A DNA stretch of 64,000 nucleotides from Poecilobothrus nobilitatus (Eukaryota; Arthropoda; Insecta; Diptera; Dolichopodidae). The DNA lies in assembly GCA_947095535.1 (NCBI GenBank), contig OX352773.1:271304515-271368514 (forward strand). The letters are read 5' to 3'. The notes below the pieces were generated by a model that saw nothing but the letters and a program-made list of their open reading frames with translations, was not told the origin of the DNA and ran no database searches. This document shows positions 48,259-61,000 of this stretch, piece by piece. The position numbers and the translations under genes were made by a program. Numbering within the stretch: position 1 is the stretch's first letter; each line of letters begins with the position of its first letter.

Positions 48259-48795
48259 CACCCTGTATTCTTCCTCGTTTTTATTTATTATTAATATCAA
48301 AATACTAAACTGTTATTTACGAAATTGTAATTGTTTTGTAAGATCATACTTTTTTTTTCTTTCCTGTTCAGGCGTGGTTGTAAATGTCGTAAGGGTGAAT
48401 AACTCTTACGACATGTGTGGGATTCGAACCCACACTACCTCGGTGTTTACAGCGTGTTTTATACGCTCTTATCCACAAGTCCACCGCACCGAGGCCCCAA
48501 AATCATACGAAAATGGTATTATAGATACAGTAAATTTTTTTGAACAGCTGAGTTTTAAATGTTCTTAATGCATAAGTAAATAAAATATGCTGTAACATAT
48601 AAATTGACATTTAAATTTCTCAAAAAATTTTACCGCTGCGCTTTCGTCTTGCGTTTTCAATGATAGTAAAATTTTCACGGCGGGAATTAATACGGATCTG
48701 AATTATTCTCGCCGCAATTGCGTTTACGTTTTGAATTATAGGCAAATAATTTTAGAGTTGTTTGTATATTAATTTAGACTGATCCAAAACTTGAT
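48259..48795 (+). repeat. Duplicated segment 1, right half (F2 end plus flank and SINE)
   Basis: From CTGTATTCTTCCTCGTTTTT to CTGATCCAAAACTTGATA it matches 52825-53345 nearly base for base, including the SINE at the same position and orientation. The match runs well beyond the F2 terminus, so this is a duplicated genomic segment rather than two independent element insertions. Confidence 0.75.
48350..48498 (-). mobile_element. SINE copy in duplicated segment 1, with target duplication
   Basis: On the minus strand it has the GGGGCCTCGGTGCGG head, GGGTTCGAATCCC B box complement at 48419-48431, CATGTCGTAAGAG, and a short tail ending CTGAACAGGAAAG plus A-run. It lacks the 3' CACATTTATGTGGCAGAG module of the copies at 22230 and 37741. 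Flanks are AAGATCATAC (48340-48349) and AAAATCATAC (48499-48508), a 10-bp target duplication with one mismatch. Confidence 0.85.
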
Positions 48796-48807
48796 ACAAA
48801 ACTCGAT

Positions 48808-49380
48808 ATGGACGAACAACAAAATCCCGAAAATTAGGAGGGATTTTAGAGTTGACTAAGACATCAAGCTATTCCATTTTCGCAGAACGTAAAAACGAGG
48901 GTCTATATTAGGAGGTATCTTATAGTTTATTACAAAATCAGGGTTATTCGCCTTTTACAAAATATTTATAAATGCGAGATTTTGATTTACGAGGGGTTTT
49001 AAAGGGGTTATCACAAGACTGTATTTCATTTGACTGTATTTCATTTGTCTGTATTTCATTTGTCTGTATTTCATATTATACAAAAATATATTATGTATAT
49101 AAATATTCTGTAAAAGGCGTATAACTTTAATTATGAGTTCACTAAAGTCCCTCCAAATTCAGTTTCTCACATATACATATGTATAAATACTCTAGAAAAA
49201 GCGTATAGCTCTGCTTTTGAATGCAACTCTAAAATCTCTCCTAATTTAGAATGAAATACAAAGCAAATGAAATACTGGCGAACGACACTACCGGCAAACG
49301 ATAATACAGGGAAATTGCAAGAAATACAGGCAAATGATACTACGGTCAAATGAAATACAGCCATATGACACGCTCCCATT
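48808..49380. repeat. F4 repeat, copy 2, with an inverted arm
   Basis: The direct part (48808-49075) carries three ~76-bp units (motif starts near 48829, 48903 and 48982) and then 3.6 copies of the 15-bp unit GTATTTCATTTGTCT (49021-49074). From 49085 to 49375 the same motifs recur in reverse complement: TCTCCTAATTTAGAATGA for the ATTAGGAGGGA motif, and degenerate CAAATGAAATACAG units for the 15-mer. The result is a foldback-like structure without ORF. Confidence 0.65.
49021..49074 (+). repeat. 15-bp minisatellite
   Basis: GTATTTCATTTGACT, then GTATTTCATTTGTCT twice, then a partial unit. The F4 copy at 46620-46890 has only about two units. Confidence 0.9.
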
Positions 49381-51004
49381 TTAGAATTGGATTTAAAAGC
49401 ATGGTATTTACTTTTTCTAGAATATTTATCTAATACCGAGTCATGAAATAAGGCCCTGCGAAATGAAGGCTTGGGTTGTTATTTGTCATAGTAATTGAGA
49501 AATAAAGCCCCCGGGGTTTTTATAATATGATAGTTATACTATGAATATGGAAATAGTAAAAGTTGAAACTTAAATTGCATGTAAATACAAAATTTAATTA
49601 TTGTTAAATTCAGACATTTTCTGATATAATAATTGAATTAATATTAGATATAAATATAATACAAAGATGCTTCTATAGTTTATTCAAAGCTATGGAACTA
49701 CTAAATAAAAAGTTGCTAATAAGAAACTACTAAATTTCTTATAGGTTTTCCTAAGTGTATGACACTGTGAATTCCATTCCAAAGACTATTTTGTAATATT
49801 ATCGTCTAGTTTCTTTACGATATGTCCAATCAATTTTGGATATCAACCATATTGACAAATTCCAGAGTCAAAAGAGTTAATCATTGTTTATTTTTGTTTT
49901 CAAGCAATGGATACCGTGGAAAACATAATTTAATATTTATTTCAAATCCATATTGATTAAGGGTGCAAAACTATTGATATTTTCTCAAATTACCGTTTCT
50001 TTATTACCGTTTACCGAACTAAATAAAAAATGTCAAAAATATGTCAGATTGAAAATTAACACAATCAAAACTAAAACTGTTCTTCTTTAGTGAATTCATT
50101 ATAAAAATCTTTTAAACAAAATCTGGATACTTTTATACTTTAATTGTGTAAAAGATATAACGCACATACGACTTAAATAATTTAATATATAAAGTAAATC
50201 TCTGAAAAATAATAATTTGCATTGGTATTTCATGTCTTATTTCAATGAAAATATTTAAAATGAATAAGTTTTAAGTTCATTAAATAACAAAATCAATAGT
50301 AAATCAACTATTGTATTTGCAATTGTGAACATGTTCATTTTTACTTTTCGTTCTATAAATTGGGATATTGAATATTGCCAGTATAATGATTATCATGATT
50401 GCAATCATCATTTTCAGTATAAAAAAAATATATATATAAATTTTAGGGAGATATAACAATAAATGAATTGACTTAAAAATTAAAATTATTTTATTGGAAA
50501 AATCGTCTGATTGAAAATCTTTAGTTTTAAATTCCAGGAAATGTACATATATAACGTTAAATATCACACTTATCAACTCTACTATTGACAATTTTTTTTA
50601 TAAATTCTATATTGCGAACAAACCAGGTCATAGGTATTATTATTTAATATTATTTATTTATATACATATATATCTGTATAATGATATCCAGAATATTGGT
50701 AATTCATTTAATGCTTTTGGTATAACAAATGACATGCTTCCTTTAAGGACCTTTCGCTGTTATTTTACCAACTATTTAATATATGGGCGGGGAATTATAT
50801 AAGTTTTTAATAGCTTATCATTGAAAACGTAGCGGATAATTGCGAAGCGCTAAATTTTTTGACGTATCATTCAAAATGTATTTAAACCGCAGATTATAAT
50901 ATATATGAAAATGTTGAGATTTTCTATTCGAAGTAATTTTATTGCGGATTCATACAATTTAAGAGAGACTTGATATTTTTGCCACTCTTTGAATTGCTTT
51001 TTCT
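49381..51004. other. AT-rich spacer
   Basis: No gene or element recognised. Frames on the minus strand at 50304-50591 are Ile-rich and unsupported. Confidence 0.45.
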
Positions 51005-52835
51005 TATACCCGTACGATTAGAATATACCTTCAAAGGTATGGATCGGATCAGAATTAAATTCTGAGTCGACTTAGCTTTGTCAGTATGTCCTGCTGTCCG
51101 TCAGAAAGATAACTCAAAAACTAAGAAAGCTAGAGTCTTGAAATTAACAGAAAATATTATTGAATCAATTTGTAGGTTCCCTATTTTTATTGGTTGAGAT
51201 CCAACCAATATTTTGGGTAGATATCGAACAATTAACTTTTTAATCTCCACATTTTTAGTATAAACTTCTACATAGTTGAAAGTAGAGCCATGAAATTTTT
51301 ACCGCTGGAAGATATCAAAAAAATATTAATTTTATAGAACAACTTTTTTCTGTAGCCCCCCCGTTACGGAGCTACGGTCCCGAAAAGTTCGAAAAAGCTC
51401 TTAATAACACCAGTTGTCTAAGGTATATCTTCAATCTGAAAAAAACGCCAAACGATTACTGCTTTTATTAGCTTTAAAAATATATATACAATAAATATAT
51501 ACTTCTGACATACGGTGTCTTAGTTTACCGTTATGCAAAACTCAAATTTTGCAAAATTCTTGGCTCCTTCTATTGTCCAAACGGTTTAAGTTAGAAACTT
51601 GAAATTTTGAAAGGAGTTAGATCTTTTAAAGCAGGTATGAGTCATTTCAAAAAATATTTTTGTATCGCCGCGCGTTTAGGAGCTGTAAGGGGTCAAAAAC
51701 TGAAAATTTGCTATTTTTAAACACCTGTAACTTGAACACCTATTCAATTTTTTTTTGAAGTAATACATAAAAATTAAAGCTCGAATATTATACTTTTATT
51801 TCTGTTAACAACTTTTCTTAATAATATACATTAAAATTACCGAAAGTGTAACTTGATCTTTCTCAATTTTTCTAAAAAATTTCTTTAACTATTTTTTTGA
51901 ACTTTTTTTTTAACGGATAATTTAAAATTGTTGAGGATGATGCGTAGTACAAAAAAAATTTGCATAAATAAAAAATTATCGGAATCTTGAAGAATTTATA
52001 TTTATATATTATATTTATATATATACATATAACACATATATACATATATATATTATATATCATGTTTATTTCAGAGCTGCAAACCGTACCCGAACTCAAA
52101 ACCGCTCCGGAACAAGCATTTTGACGAACCAGAACCCGAACCTGAACCCAGTAAAAAATTTGCATTTGGTTCAGGTTCACCATTTCATTCGCAATCAAAT
52201 TCAACAATGTTTTTTATTTTAAACTGAGAATAAAAAATATATAAAACAAAATAGTAAAATACTTACATAGCCACATATTTGCGCACTGTGTAAGCACACG
52301 TATTATGCTTAGCAATTTAAATATAATATCTACTAGAAATAATAAATATCTACTAGAAATATATGTAAGTAAGTAAATACAACTACAAAAATTATTTAAA
52401 GAGATAATATTCTACTTGTATATCCAAATATGTATTGCTTTTATTCCACTAAAATTTTCCAGTTCGAACCCGAACCCGATTTTTTGTGGGTTTGCAGCCC
52501 TGGTTTATTTACATATCATATATGCCACTGGTGAATGAATGATGTAAAATGAAAATATTGATATGTATACATATACATATATATAGCGGCGTATATACAT
52601 ATTATACGTATTTTGTTGTGATACTGATAATGATAAATGTATAAACATATAGTTTAAATATAATATGTATGTCCAAACCATAGTTCTAGAAGTTATAAAA
52701 TTCACGCAAATTATTTTCAAATACTGGAAAAGTAAAAAAATAATATTATAAGCAGAGTAACAGACTATGAACATACTAACGTTTTCGTACGGATATCTAA
52801 GAGTTGACAAAGGCAACTGTATTCTTCCTCGTTTT
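51005..52835 (+). mobile_element. Helitron-like family F2, copy f (longest, host of a hAT MITE)
   Basis: It begins TATACCCGTACGATTAGAAT (the hairpin partner is deleted), then GGTATGGATCGGATCAGAA, AACTCAAAAACTAAGAAAG, AATTTGTAGGTTCCC, the two AGGAGCT...blocks, CTGTTAACAACTTTTC, the AT-rich module and the end CAAAGGCAACTGTATTCTTC with CTCGTTTTT. It is interrupted by the MITE at 52072-52502. This gives the most complete view of F2 order in the window: about 1.4 kb once the MITE is removed. Confidence 0.75.
52072..52502. mobile_element. 431-bp hAT-type MITE with perfect 8-bp TSD
   Basis: Ends are CAGAGCTGCAAACC on the left and, reverse complemented, CAGGGCTGCAAACC on the right: 14 bp with one mismatch, starting CAG as hAT ends do. 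Direct repeats GTTTATTT lie at 52064-52071 and 52503-52510. The paralogous segment at about 46968 has a single GTTTATTT and no insert, giving an empty site. Subterminal CCCGAAC/GTTCGGG motifs cluster near both ends, as in hAT elements where transposase binds. No coding capacity. Confidence 0.92.
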
Positions 52836-53345
52836 TATTTATTATTAATATCAAAACACTAAACTGTTATGTACGAAATTGTAATTGTTTTGTAAGATCA
52901 AACTTTTTTTTTTCTTTCCTGTTCAGTCGGGGTTGTAAATGTCGTAAGGGGGAATAACTCTTACGACGTGTGGGATTCGAACCCACTCTCCCTTGGTGTT
53001 TACAGCGTGTTTTATACGATCTTATCCACAAGGCCACAGAGGCCCCAAGATCATACGAAAAAATAGGTATTATAGGTACAGTAAATTTTTTTGAACAGCT
53101 GAGTTTTAAATTTCCTTAATGCATAAGTAAATAAAGTAAGCGGTAACATATAAATTGACATTTAAATTTCTCAAAAAATCTTACCGCTGCGCTTTCGTCT
53201 TGCGTTTTCAATGATAGTAAAATTTTCACGGCGGGAATTAATACGGATCTGAATTATTCTCACCGCAATTGCGTTTACGTTTTGAATTATAGGCATAATA
53301 ATTTTAAAGTTGTTTGTATATTAATTTAGACTGATCCAAAACTTG
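52825..53345 (+). repeat. Duplicated segment 2, right half (F2 end, flank and SINE)
   Basis: It matches 48259-48795, ending at the same point (GATCCAAAACTTGATA), after which the two sequences differ. Together with 51972-52740 it is the second copy of the segmental duplication. Confidence 0.75.
52904..53046 (-). mobile_element. SINE copy in duplicated segment 2, with target duplication
   Basis: It has the same 3'-shortened SINE form and position as 48350-48498. Flanks are AAGATCAAAC (52894-52903) and AAGATCATAC (53047-53056). Shared target duplication and shared shortening show one insertion that was later duplicated. Confidence 0.85.
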
Positions 53346-53346
53346 A

Positions 53347-56300
53347 TAATTTTAAGTTTCCTGTCAAATCGATTATTATCAATAACTAAATGGCAAAAAA
53401 CACAGATTATAATTAAAGCAAACAAAACCAAACATTCAATTTGAAAAAAATTTGATTATTCCTATAAAGCTAGTATCTAATAACTAATTAAAACAGTTTC
53501 AATTTGTAATTTCAATTAAGACACAAACATTTTTAAATGAATTCAGTTGACCGTAATTCAAATTTATTGAGAAAATTTTTAGTCCTGCTTCAGTTCTTTT
53601 TTCGGCTCATAACTTTTTAATATGAAAATATTTCCAATGTATGTTCATAGTTGTACATGTTTATAGTACAAATATATGTATGTACATATATATATGTGGC
53701 AGAATAGTGACGGATTTCTTAATGCACTAGATACTAATGAACTAGTACGTTGAAATTATTTTTTTTTTTTGAATAATTGCCATTCAAATTAATATTAAGT
53801 TTTCGTTCAGAGAAGTCAAAAGAATCATATAAAGCAATAATATTATATCCTATGCTAAAAAAATAAATGATATCAAAAAAATGGAAAGATGGAAATAAAA
53901 ACTATTTTTTTTTAAGATTTACTTAAAAATAAAGTTTTGAAGAAATATTTACTTAAATTATAAAATCATGGTATTTGTCTAGTTTCTGTTCAATAGTTTT
54001 TCATTCTATAATATTTTTTTTACAAATCCATAAAGAAAGAAAAGGGGGCGAAAATTATTTTAACAATACAATTTGAACTTGTGTCATTGAAGTATTCACT
54101 TTCGGAGCACGACGATATTTTGAAATAGAAATCCTCTAAATCAAAATCTTGAAATACAAAATTTTGATTTACCTAAAATCTTGAAAAAAAAATTTGAAAT
54201 ACAAAATGGTTAAAAAATTCAAGCTTTTTTTTAATATGGTTTCGACTACCATATCAAATATACCTATAGTGCAATTTTCCATAAAATTTACGGAAAGGTA
54301 GCTTAGCTAGTATGATATCAAAAAGGTAGAAGGGTAGCATGACTTCAAACAAAAATTTCCTAAAACTTTGGTTTTCTGATGACGCCATCAAGGGTCACGT
54401 TCCGAGAAAGGAATAAATATAAGTTTAAAAAGTTGAGAAATAAATTCACTTAATTCAAAATATGTGCTGAAATAGAGGGATAAAAGCTCTTTAAAGCAAC
54501 ACAACAAAAATTTATATTAATAGATTTTAATAATGTTAGATATATTAATATGTACTAATTTATACTTTTTCAAATTATATTTTATATAGAAAGATTCTAT
54601 AGTTGATTATACAAAGATTCTATAGTTGATTTATACAACTTTAAGTGTTTTGTTATTGTTGTTGCAACATGTGTGTCAAAAAATAATTAGGAGAGATTTT
54701 ATACAAAATTAGAGTTTCATTCATTTTTTTAACGGGAATTTGGTGCGTCCACACTGTTTTTAATGCTTTACTGTTTTATTATATAATATGAAAATAAAAT
54801 TAAACATCGGAATTTTCTGGTTACCAAACCAGAAACCATAAAATTATATAATTTGATCAGAAAAATTACAAACACTTAAAAAAAATTAGGAAAAAATTTT
54901 TTTTGGATACATAATAGGCATATGAATAAAAAAAAAACCATAAAATTAAAACAAAAAAAAAAGATTTTATTCGAAGATGATTTTGCCCAAAAAAGATTTT
55001 GGGACATTTCGTGACAGACTCTAGAAAAACTAATAACATATCATGACAAATTTTCTAAAATTTTTTACAAAAAGATAAAAATAATGATTAACTTCAAAAT
55101 TGAAATTCAAGATTTATTAAATTAGCATTTAGTTAATGCAAGACTTTGTTTGTTCAAAATTTTGTTTTTCAAGATTTTGATTTTCAAGAATTTTTTTTGT
55201 TCAATACATTTTTTTCTATAGATATTGATGAAGACCATACTCTTTTCAGTTCTATAATATTATGTTATTCAAGATTATTTGTGTTTGTTAAAAATTATAT
55301 CCGGTATTATATTTATACATATTATGTATTTATGTGAAATATGTGTACATATGTGAAATATTTCTGTACATAACACATATTATATCGGGTACCCTATTGA
55401 AATAGTTTCTGAAATACTTTTTTACCATTAGTTTTTCTTTTCTCAAGAGAAATAATTTTTTATTTTTTTTTGAGCAAAATTCAATTCAAACGTTTTCAAT
55501 TTTTTTCACCATGTTTTCACCTGTCTGAATACACCAGTGTGCAAAGTTTTATAATGTTTGAAAAAAACATATAAGTTTTTGTTGTTCTTTTTCTTGTTTT
55601 ACATTCACATACTCGTTGTTGTTTTTCGTCGGTAAATTCAATTGAATCAATTCGATCAATTTATTCCAGATATTTTTTGGACATTAATTCTAATTGAATT
55701 TAAAAATGTTTCCGGTTGAGAAATAATTATGGGGTAAGCAAAAGATATGGTTTAGGAAATTCATTATTAAAATTTTGAAATGTTAAGAATAGTGTAAGGG
55801 TCACTCGATTATGTGATACGAAGTTTTATGGTAAAAATATTAAAGAAATTTAAGGAAAATTAGCATTAAAAAATATTCTAAAATACATTAGATAAATATA
55901 TTTTTGTTATACAAAATCTTAATATTAAAATAGCATTATTTAAATGTCGAATATTAAACAAGCAATATTGTAAAATCTACCTGAAAGAACATTAATTTTT
56001 CCTTTAGATTGGCCAAGAATTTTGTTCATATTGATTTTGTATTGCTGTTGATCGTTATGGTGTGCAATGCATTAAGTGAAATGTGGCTATACTATACTAT
56101 ATGAGAACATTTACTTAACCACAAAACAATATACAAAAAAAAAGATCGAAAATGCATACAATATTACAAATTATACTGACAGTTACCCGAAGTATGTGTT
56201 AAAAATATTTTTATACTTTTTACATTTTTTGTTTGATTCACTCTCGTTTTTTTTTTTTGTTATTGTATTGGTGTTTTTGTGGTGGAAATAGTTTTTCCTT

Positions 56301-56402
56301 AGTAAACATTTCATTTAAAATAAAATTCTTTAAATTTAAGTTATGAAAAATATAAAAAATGCATTAAGATTCGTTCTTTTTTATTTTTTTAATTGAATTT
56401 AA
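53347..56402. other. AT-rich spacer with one F4-like fragment
   Basis: Around 54687-54735 the text AATTAGGAGAGATTTTATAC with AAAATTAGAGTTTCATTC resembles one F4 unit. Otherwise there are homopolymers and chance frames; no gene recognised. Confidence 0.4.
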
Positions 56403-57020
56403 AAACGAGGAAAATGTATAGACCGTGTCATCTCTAGGGTACCCATATGAACATAATATATGATGTTTGAATTAAACCTTATCATCCCTGAATCAATCAC
56501 ATTTTACAGAAATTATAACCATAAAACTTGATCATCTTTTACAAGATTTCAGATCTCTTAATTAAGTTCCATGATATCATCTATCTAAATCTGCTGCTTT
56601 AGCACAACTAAATTTTTCAGAAGATGTTGGCATGCAACTTGACACAACACAATTTCAGATACCTAACTTTAATAGACACAACAGAGTTATTCTCATATTT
56701 AAAGAAAGAAGTTGTATTGCAACTGTTCAAACCTTCCCGTCAAACTTGCTGGATTTAAATAGCGAAACTAAACATTTTTCAAAAGTGACGCCTTAAAAAT
56801 TTCGAAATCCTAGCTCTTTTACTTTTTGAGTTATCGTGCGGACGGAGTGGCGTACATAGCTTAATCGACCAATTTTTCGATTCCGATCCGATCCATACAC
56901 TTGAGTTTATATCTAGATTGGCTAACTTAGATAGATTAGATAACTAAGGTATCACAAACGTAATGACAAATTTAATATATCCTTGAACTACGTTCATACG
57001 TATATAAAAAGAGAAAATGT
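56403..57020 (+). mobile_element. Helitron-like family F1, copy d (full length)
   Basis: It starts AAAACGAGGAAAATGTATAG and GGTACCCATATGAACATAAT, with AACTTGATCATCTTTTAC, TAACTTTAATAGACACAAC and GAAGTTGTATTGCAACTGTT. Then come TTTTTGAGTTATCGTGCGGA, GATCCGATCCATACAC and CACAAACGTAATGACAAAT, ending CTACGTTCATACGTATATAA. The CGAGGAA terminus is shared with F2, supporting a common origin. About 615 bp, no ORF. Confidence 0.75.
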
Positions 57021-60000
57021 TATTGAAATTTATACGTGCATAGTGAAAAATATACTGTCTCTCTTTCGGTACGAAACAAAAAGGACTTCGAAATATACAA
57101 AAATAAATATAATATCATAATAAATGTTTTTATATATAAATTAATAAAAAAGAATTTCAGAATAGAACTAAAAGAACAAGTGGAGTTAATTGAGGTTTAG
57201 CGGTCGAAAAGTTTTCATACTCAAATTTTTTAAATTTGGTGACAGTTGAAAAATTAAAAATATTATACATGTGATAAAATATTGAAAATTAAATTGAGTT
57301 GTTGTGGGTTAATAATTAGTTGGAAAAAGTATGGGAATATTATTTTATACTTTTATATAAAGCAGAAATTTAGAAAGTATTAATGGAATGCATTGAGCAA
57401 CGAATCAGTCTATTTGAGAATTATTGCCATGTTGTAACTTGTCAGTAGCTTGTGAGGAATAGACAAAATTAAATTCTCTTTATTTCTCTCTCTATATTCT
57501 CTTTCTTTTATTAAAAAAAATAAAAACAAAATTAAATTCTCAATCAATCTCAGCAATTATTCAATATTATCTCAGCAATTATTCAACAATTTGCCTACTG
57601 ATTTCTTTAAATTGCAAGTTAGTTCTTATTTTGTTTTTTTTTTGTCTTTATAGCTATTTCTATTTATTCTATTTATGTTATTCTAAAATTTTTTTCACAA
57701 TTATTTATTTTTTTTATACATATTTACTTTTTTTACAGATTTCCATTTAAAAATTTATTGCATATATTCGGTATAAATATTAATATCATTCTTTTAGAAT
57801 ATTTTTAGGATGTAATGTGATTAGTTTTAAATTTTAATTTTAATTAAAAATTTACATAATGTAGTTTATTTAAAAAAAATTAAAATAAGTAAACTTTTAA
57901 TTACTTTTCCATAATAAGTACCTACAATATTTTCTAATTAATAAAATAGTTAGTTAAATTTTATTATTAATCAAGAACATGGACCCTACTAAATTATTTA
58001 AATAATTAAAAAAAAAATAAAAACATAAGAAATTTTTTATTTTAAATAAAACTTTACGGTTTATTAAAATATTAATTGTAATTAGCAGTACCATTACATT
58101 GTTATTAAATAATTTAAAAAAAAAAAATGTTTGCAGTAGGTAAAAAAAAAAAAACTTTTTAGATTCTTTTATTTGTTTCTTTGGCACATATGTGTAAATA
58201 TTTATTCGTTAATTTTGTGTCAAAAATTCCCATTTCTTGAGGTGTATAGTTTTGCGTGAAAATTTAAATATAAAAAAACTACTACAAAGAAATAATAATG
58301 ATGCGTGGTTTTTCCATTTGAAATTTTGTGTGTTACCTTATATACTTAATATATTTTTCTTAATTTGCCATTATACTTTAAACATAAACGTGTTGTTATA
58401 ATATTATCGTACAAAATGAAAAGGCAAAATACCTCAAAAATAGTTTTCCCTTCGTTAATAATTTCATCACAAAACTCATTAAGGTTTGTTTAATTAGTTT
58501 TAAAAAGTAAAATTTTTTTAACAACACATCATTTTCTATTTTCTATCTTATATTCTTAGTCGGTTGCCCTGTTAAATCTTAAATACAAATTTTACATTCA
58601 TTATTATGATTATAGTTAAATAGATATTATAATATATACATAATCTATAAAAAAGAACAGTAAATTTTTCACAAGTTAAACGTAATCATCATGATTATAA
58701 TAATAGTATATATATGTACGTATGTATGACGTCTTTTATTTTATACATTATAAATGTGTTGATGTACAAACATTCTACATATGGGTATGAATTGAAATTA
58801 AAGAATATTAGTTATAATAATATTTAAAAAAAAAAAAAAACAAACTAAGTATGCGTGAAACCAAACAAAGAAAAGGACACCTGACATATAAAGGTGTTTT
58901 CAGTCTTAATTACATTTTTCAAGCTTAATATCTTTGCTCTTCTTTTTTTTTAAAGTAACATATCGTTGTTCTTTTTAAAAGTTATTTAAATCTTTACACA
59001 AAAATTATATTTTAAGCTCATATATTATATAAATGGTATTTGTTATGTATATATACATACATTTCATAATAAATATGTGTATTATATAATATTTTCATAT
59101 TATATATATGTATAGGTATACAAAATATTAAGAACTATATAATATGTAAAATACAATTGTGTATATGATGATTGTGTAAGAATATATACTTCCATACATA
59201 ATATGTTTATCCTTTAAACTTTCATTGTGATTTAAAAACGACAAAAAAAAAATGTTATGTGAATATTTAAATTGTACCTAATTATTATGTATTCCAGTTT
59301 ATTATAGAGTTAAAATTATTGCAAGCTTTATAAAATACACAAAGAATATAAAAGTTAATCAGGTGAGTGAAACGTCAGTGAAATATAATTTTTTAAATAT
59401 CTATATTATGTTTTATGAAATTGCGTTAGTATTAATATTGTTGATACTGAAAGAGTTTAATTTTCAACTTGGGTTAAATTATCTTTAACCAAAACGATTT
59501 TTATGTATAATTAAATATATTATCGTTATCTAGTTAAAAAATTAAATTTATTTTTATCTATTTAATGTCGCTACCATTGGTATTGGTATTAAGTGATGAG
59601 AACCAAATGGTCTACGTTTTTGATAATGCAATTCATATTGTTTGAAATTTTCTATAGGTTATTTGTGCGATTTGTGCGAGTAAAACATATGTTGTTTTTT
59701 TTTTTGTTAATTTGTTTATCCAGCTAATATAAATACTCATATTATTATTTGGTTCATTATAAACGAAAAAAAAGTTAATATATAAATGAATTTGGATTAT
59801 AATTTTCAATATATAATAACGCACTTTAAAAATAATGTTAAAGTTTTACACCTAAAAAATTATTTAAAATTATCGTTTCATTTTATTTTTATTTTTCTAC
59901 ACAACTACATGTAAATTGGAACATAAATAAAGAAAAATGTTACATGAGACTAAATATGGTAGAAATTGTGTTTTAACCTTTTTATCTTTGTAGTCCTGAA

Positions 60001-61000
60001 GTTTTTTTTTTTATATATAAAATAAAATACGGGTTAAAAGTTTTCTTTATTCAATTTTTATTCTAACAAACCCTTGTGGGTAATTTAAAATGTTCTAATT
60101 TAAACCATTATAACATTGTCAAAAAAAAAAAGTGGAAATATGTAGTATCTTTTTATAACTGGAATGGTAAGTAGACCTTTTAATGAAGTATACGGAAGGA
60201 TTAGAACAGATAAATAAATTAAATATTTTTTTTTTAATTTCTTATCATGTTCTATTTTAAATATGTTGTTAAATGAAATAATTTATTTTATTTTTAACAA
60301 TGTTTTAAATAGACCTCATATTTTTATCAAAAAAGTAAGTTTTATGATTTTCTTTTTAATTAGAAAATTTTTTTTAATAATATTAAAAAATATCCACATA
60401 TAATAAGGTAAAAGTTATTTTAATTTAAATAAATAAAAAAATTATAATGGAAAACAATTTTAAATTTGCATATAATTATAGTTAGTTGAAAAAAAAAAAT
60501 GAGAATTTATTTTTCCAATTAAGCATCCAGCGTTTGATATCCATTGATTTTTCTATGTATATGCGACACAATTTTTGCATTCATCTCGAATAAAAAAAAT
60601 TTAGAGTTTATTTTTTCGTGAGATAAATATATTTACAATAAGTTTTTTTTTTTTTTTTTCTTTTTTAAATGTCCAATTAATAAGTAATGTTATAATATTA
60701 AATTTTGAAGTACAATTTTATTTGAGACCATAGCAGAGATCATAGCTGTGTGATCCTATTATTTTAAGTTTTAAGATTTAATAATTCAATTTAAAAGGAG
60801 AAAAACAGTCAAAAAGTTAAATATAAAACAAACAAATTTAAAAATTAAACTAACAATTAAAACAATTAATTACATTATCTTTTTCCAATTAAATTTTGAA
60901 TATCTATAGTTCTTTTCTTTTTTTTTATTATTTTTTCATTACAAGATTTGCAAATATGTTCTCCTTACTTATATTATATTAATTTGTTAGTTAATTAGTA
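57021..61000. other. AT-rich spacer
   Basis: It includes a 22-bp tandem pair ATCTCAGCAATTATTCAA (57547-57588) and several TA-rich runs (58640-58720, 59040-59130). No coding island, RNA gene or transposon recognised. Confidence 0.45.
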
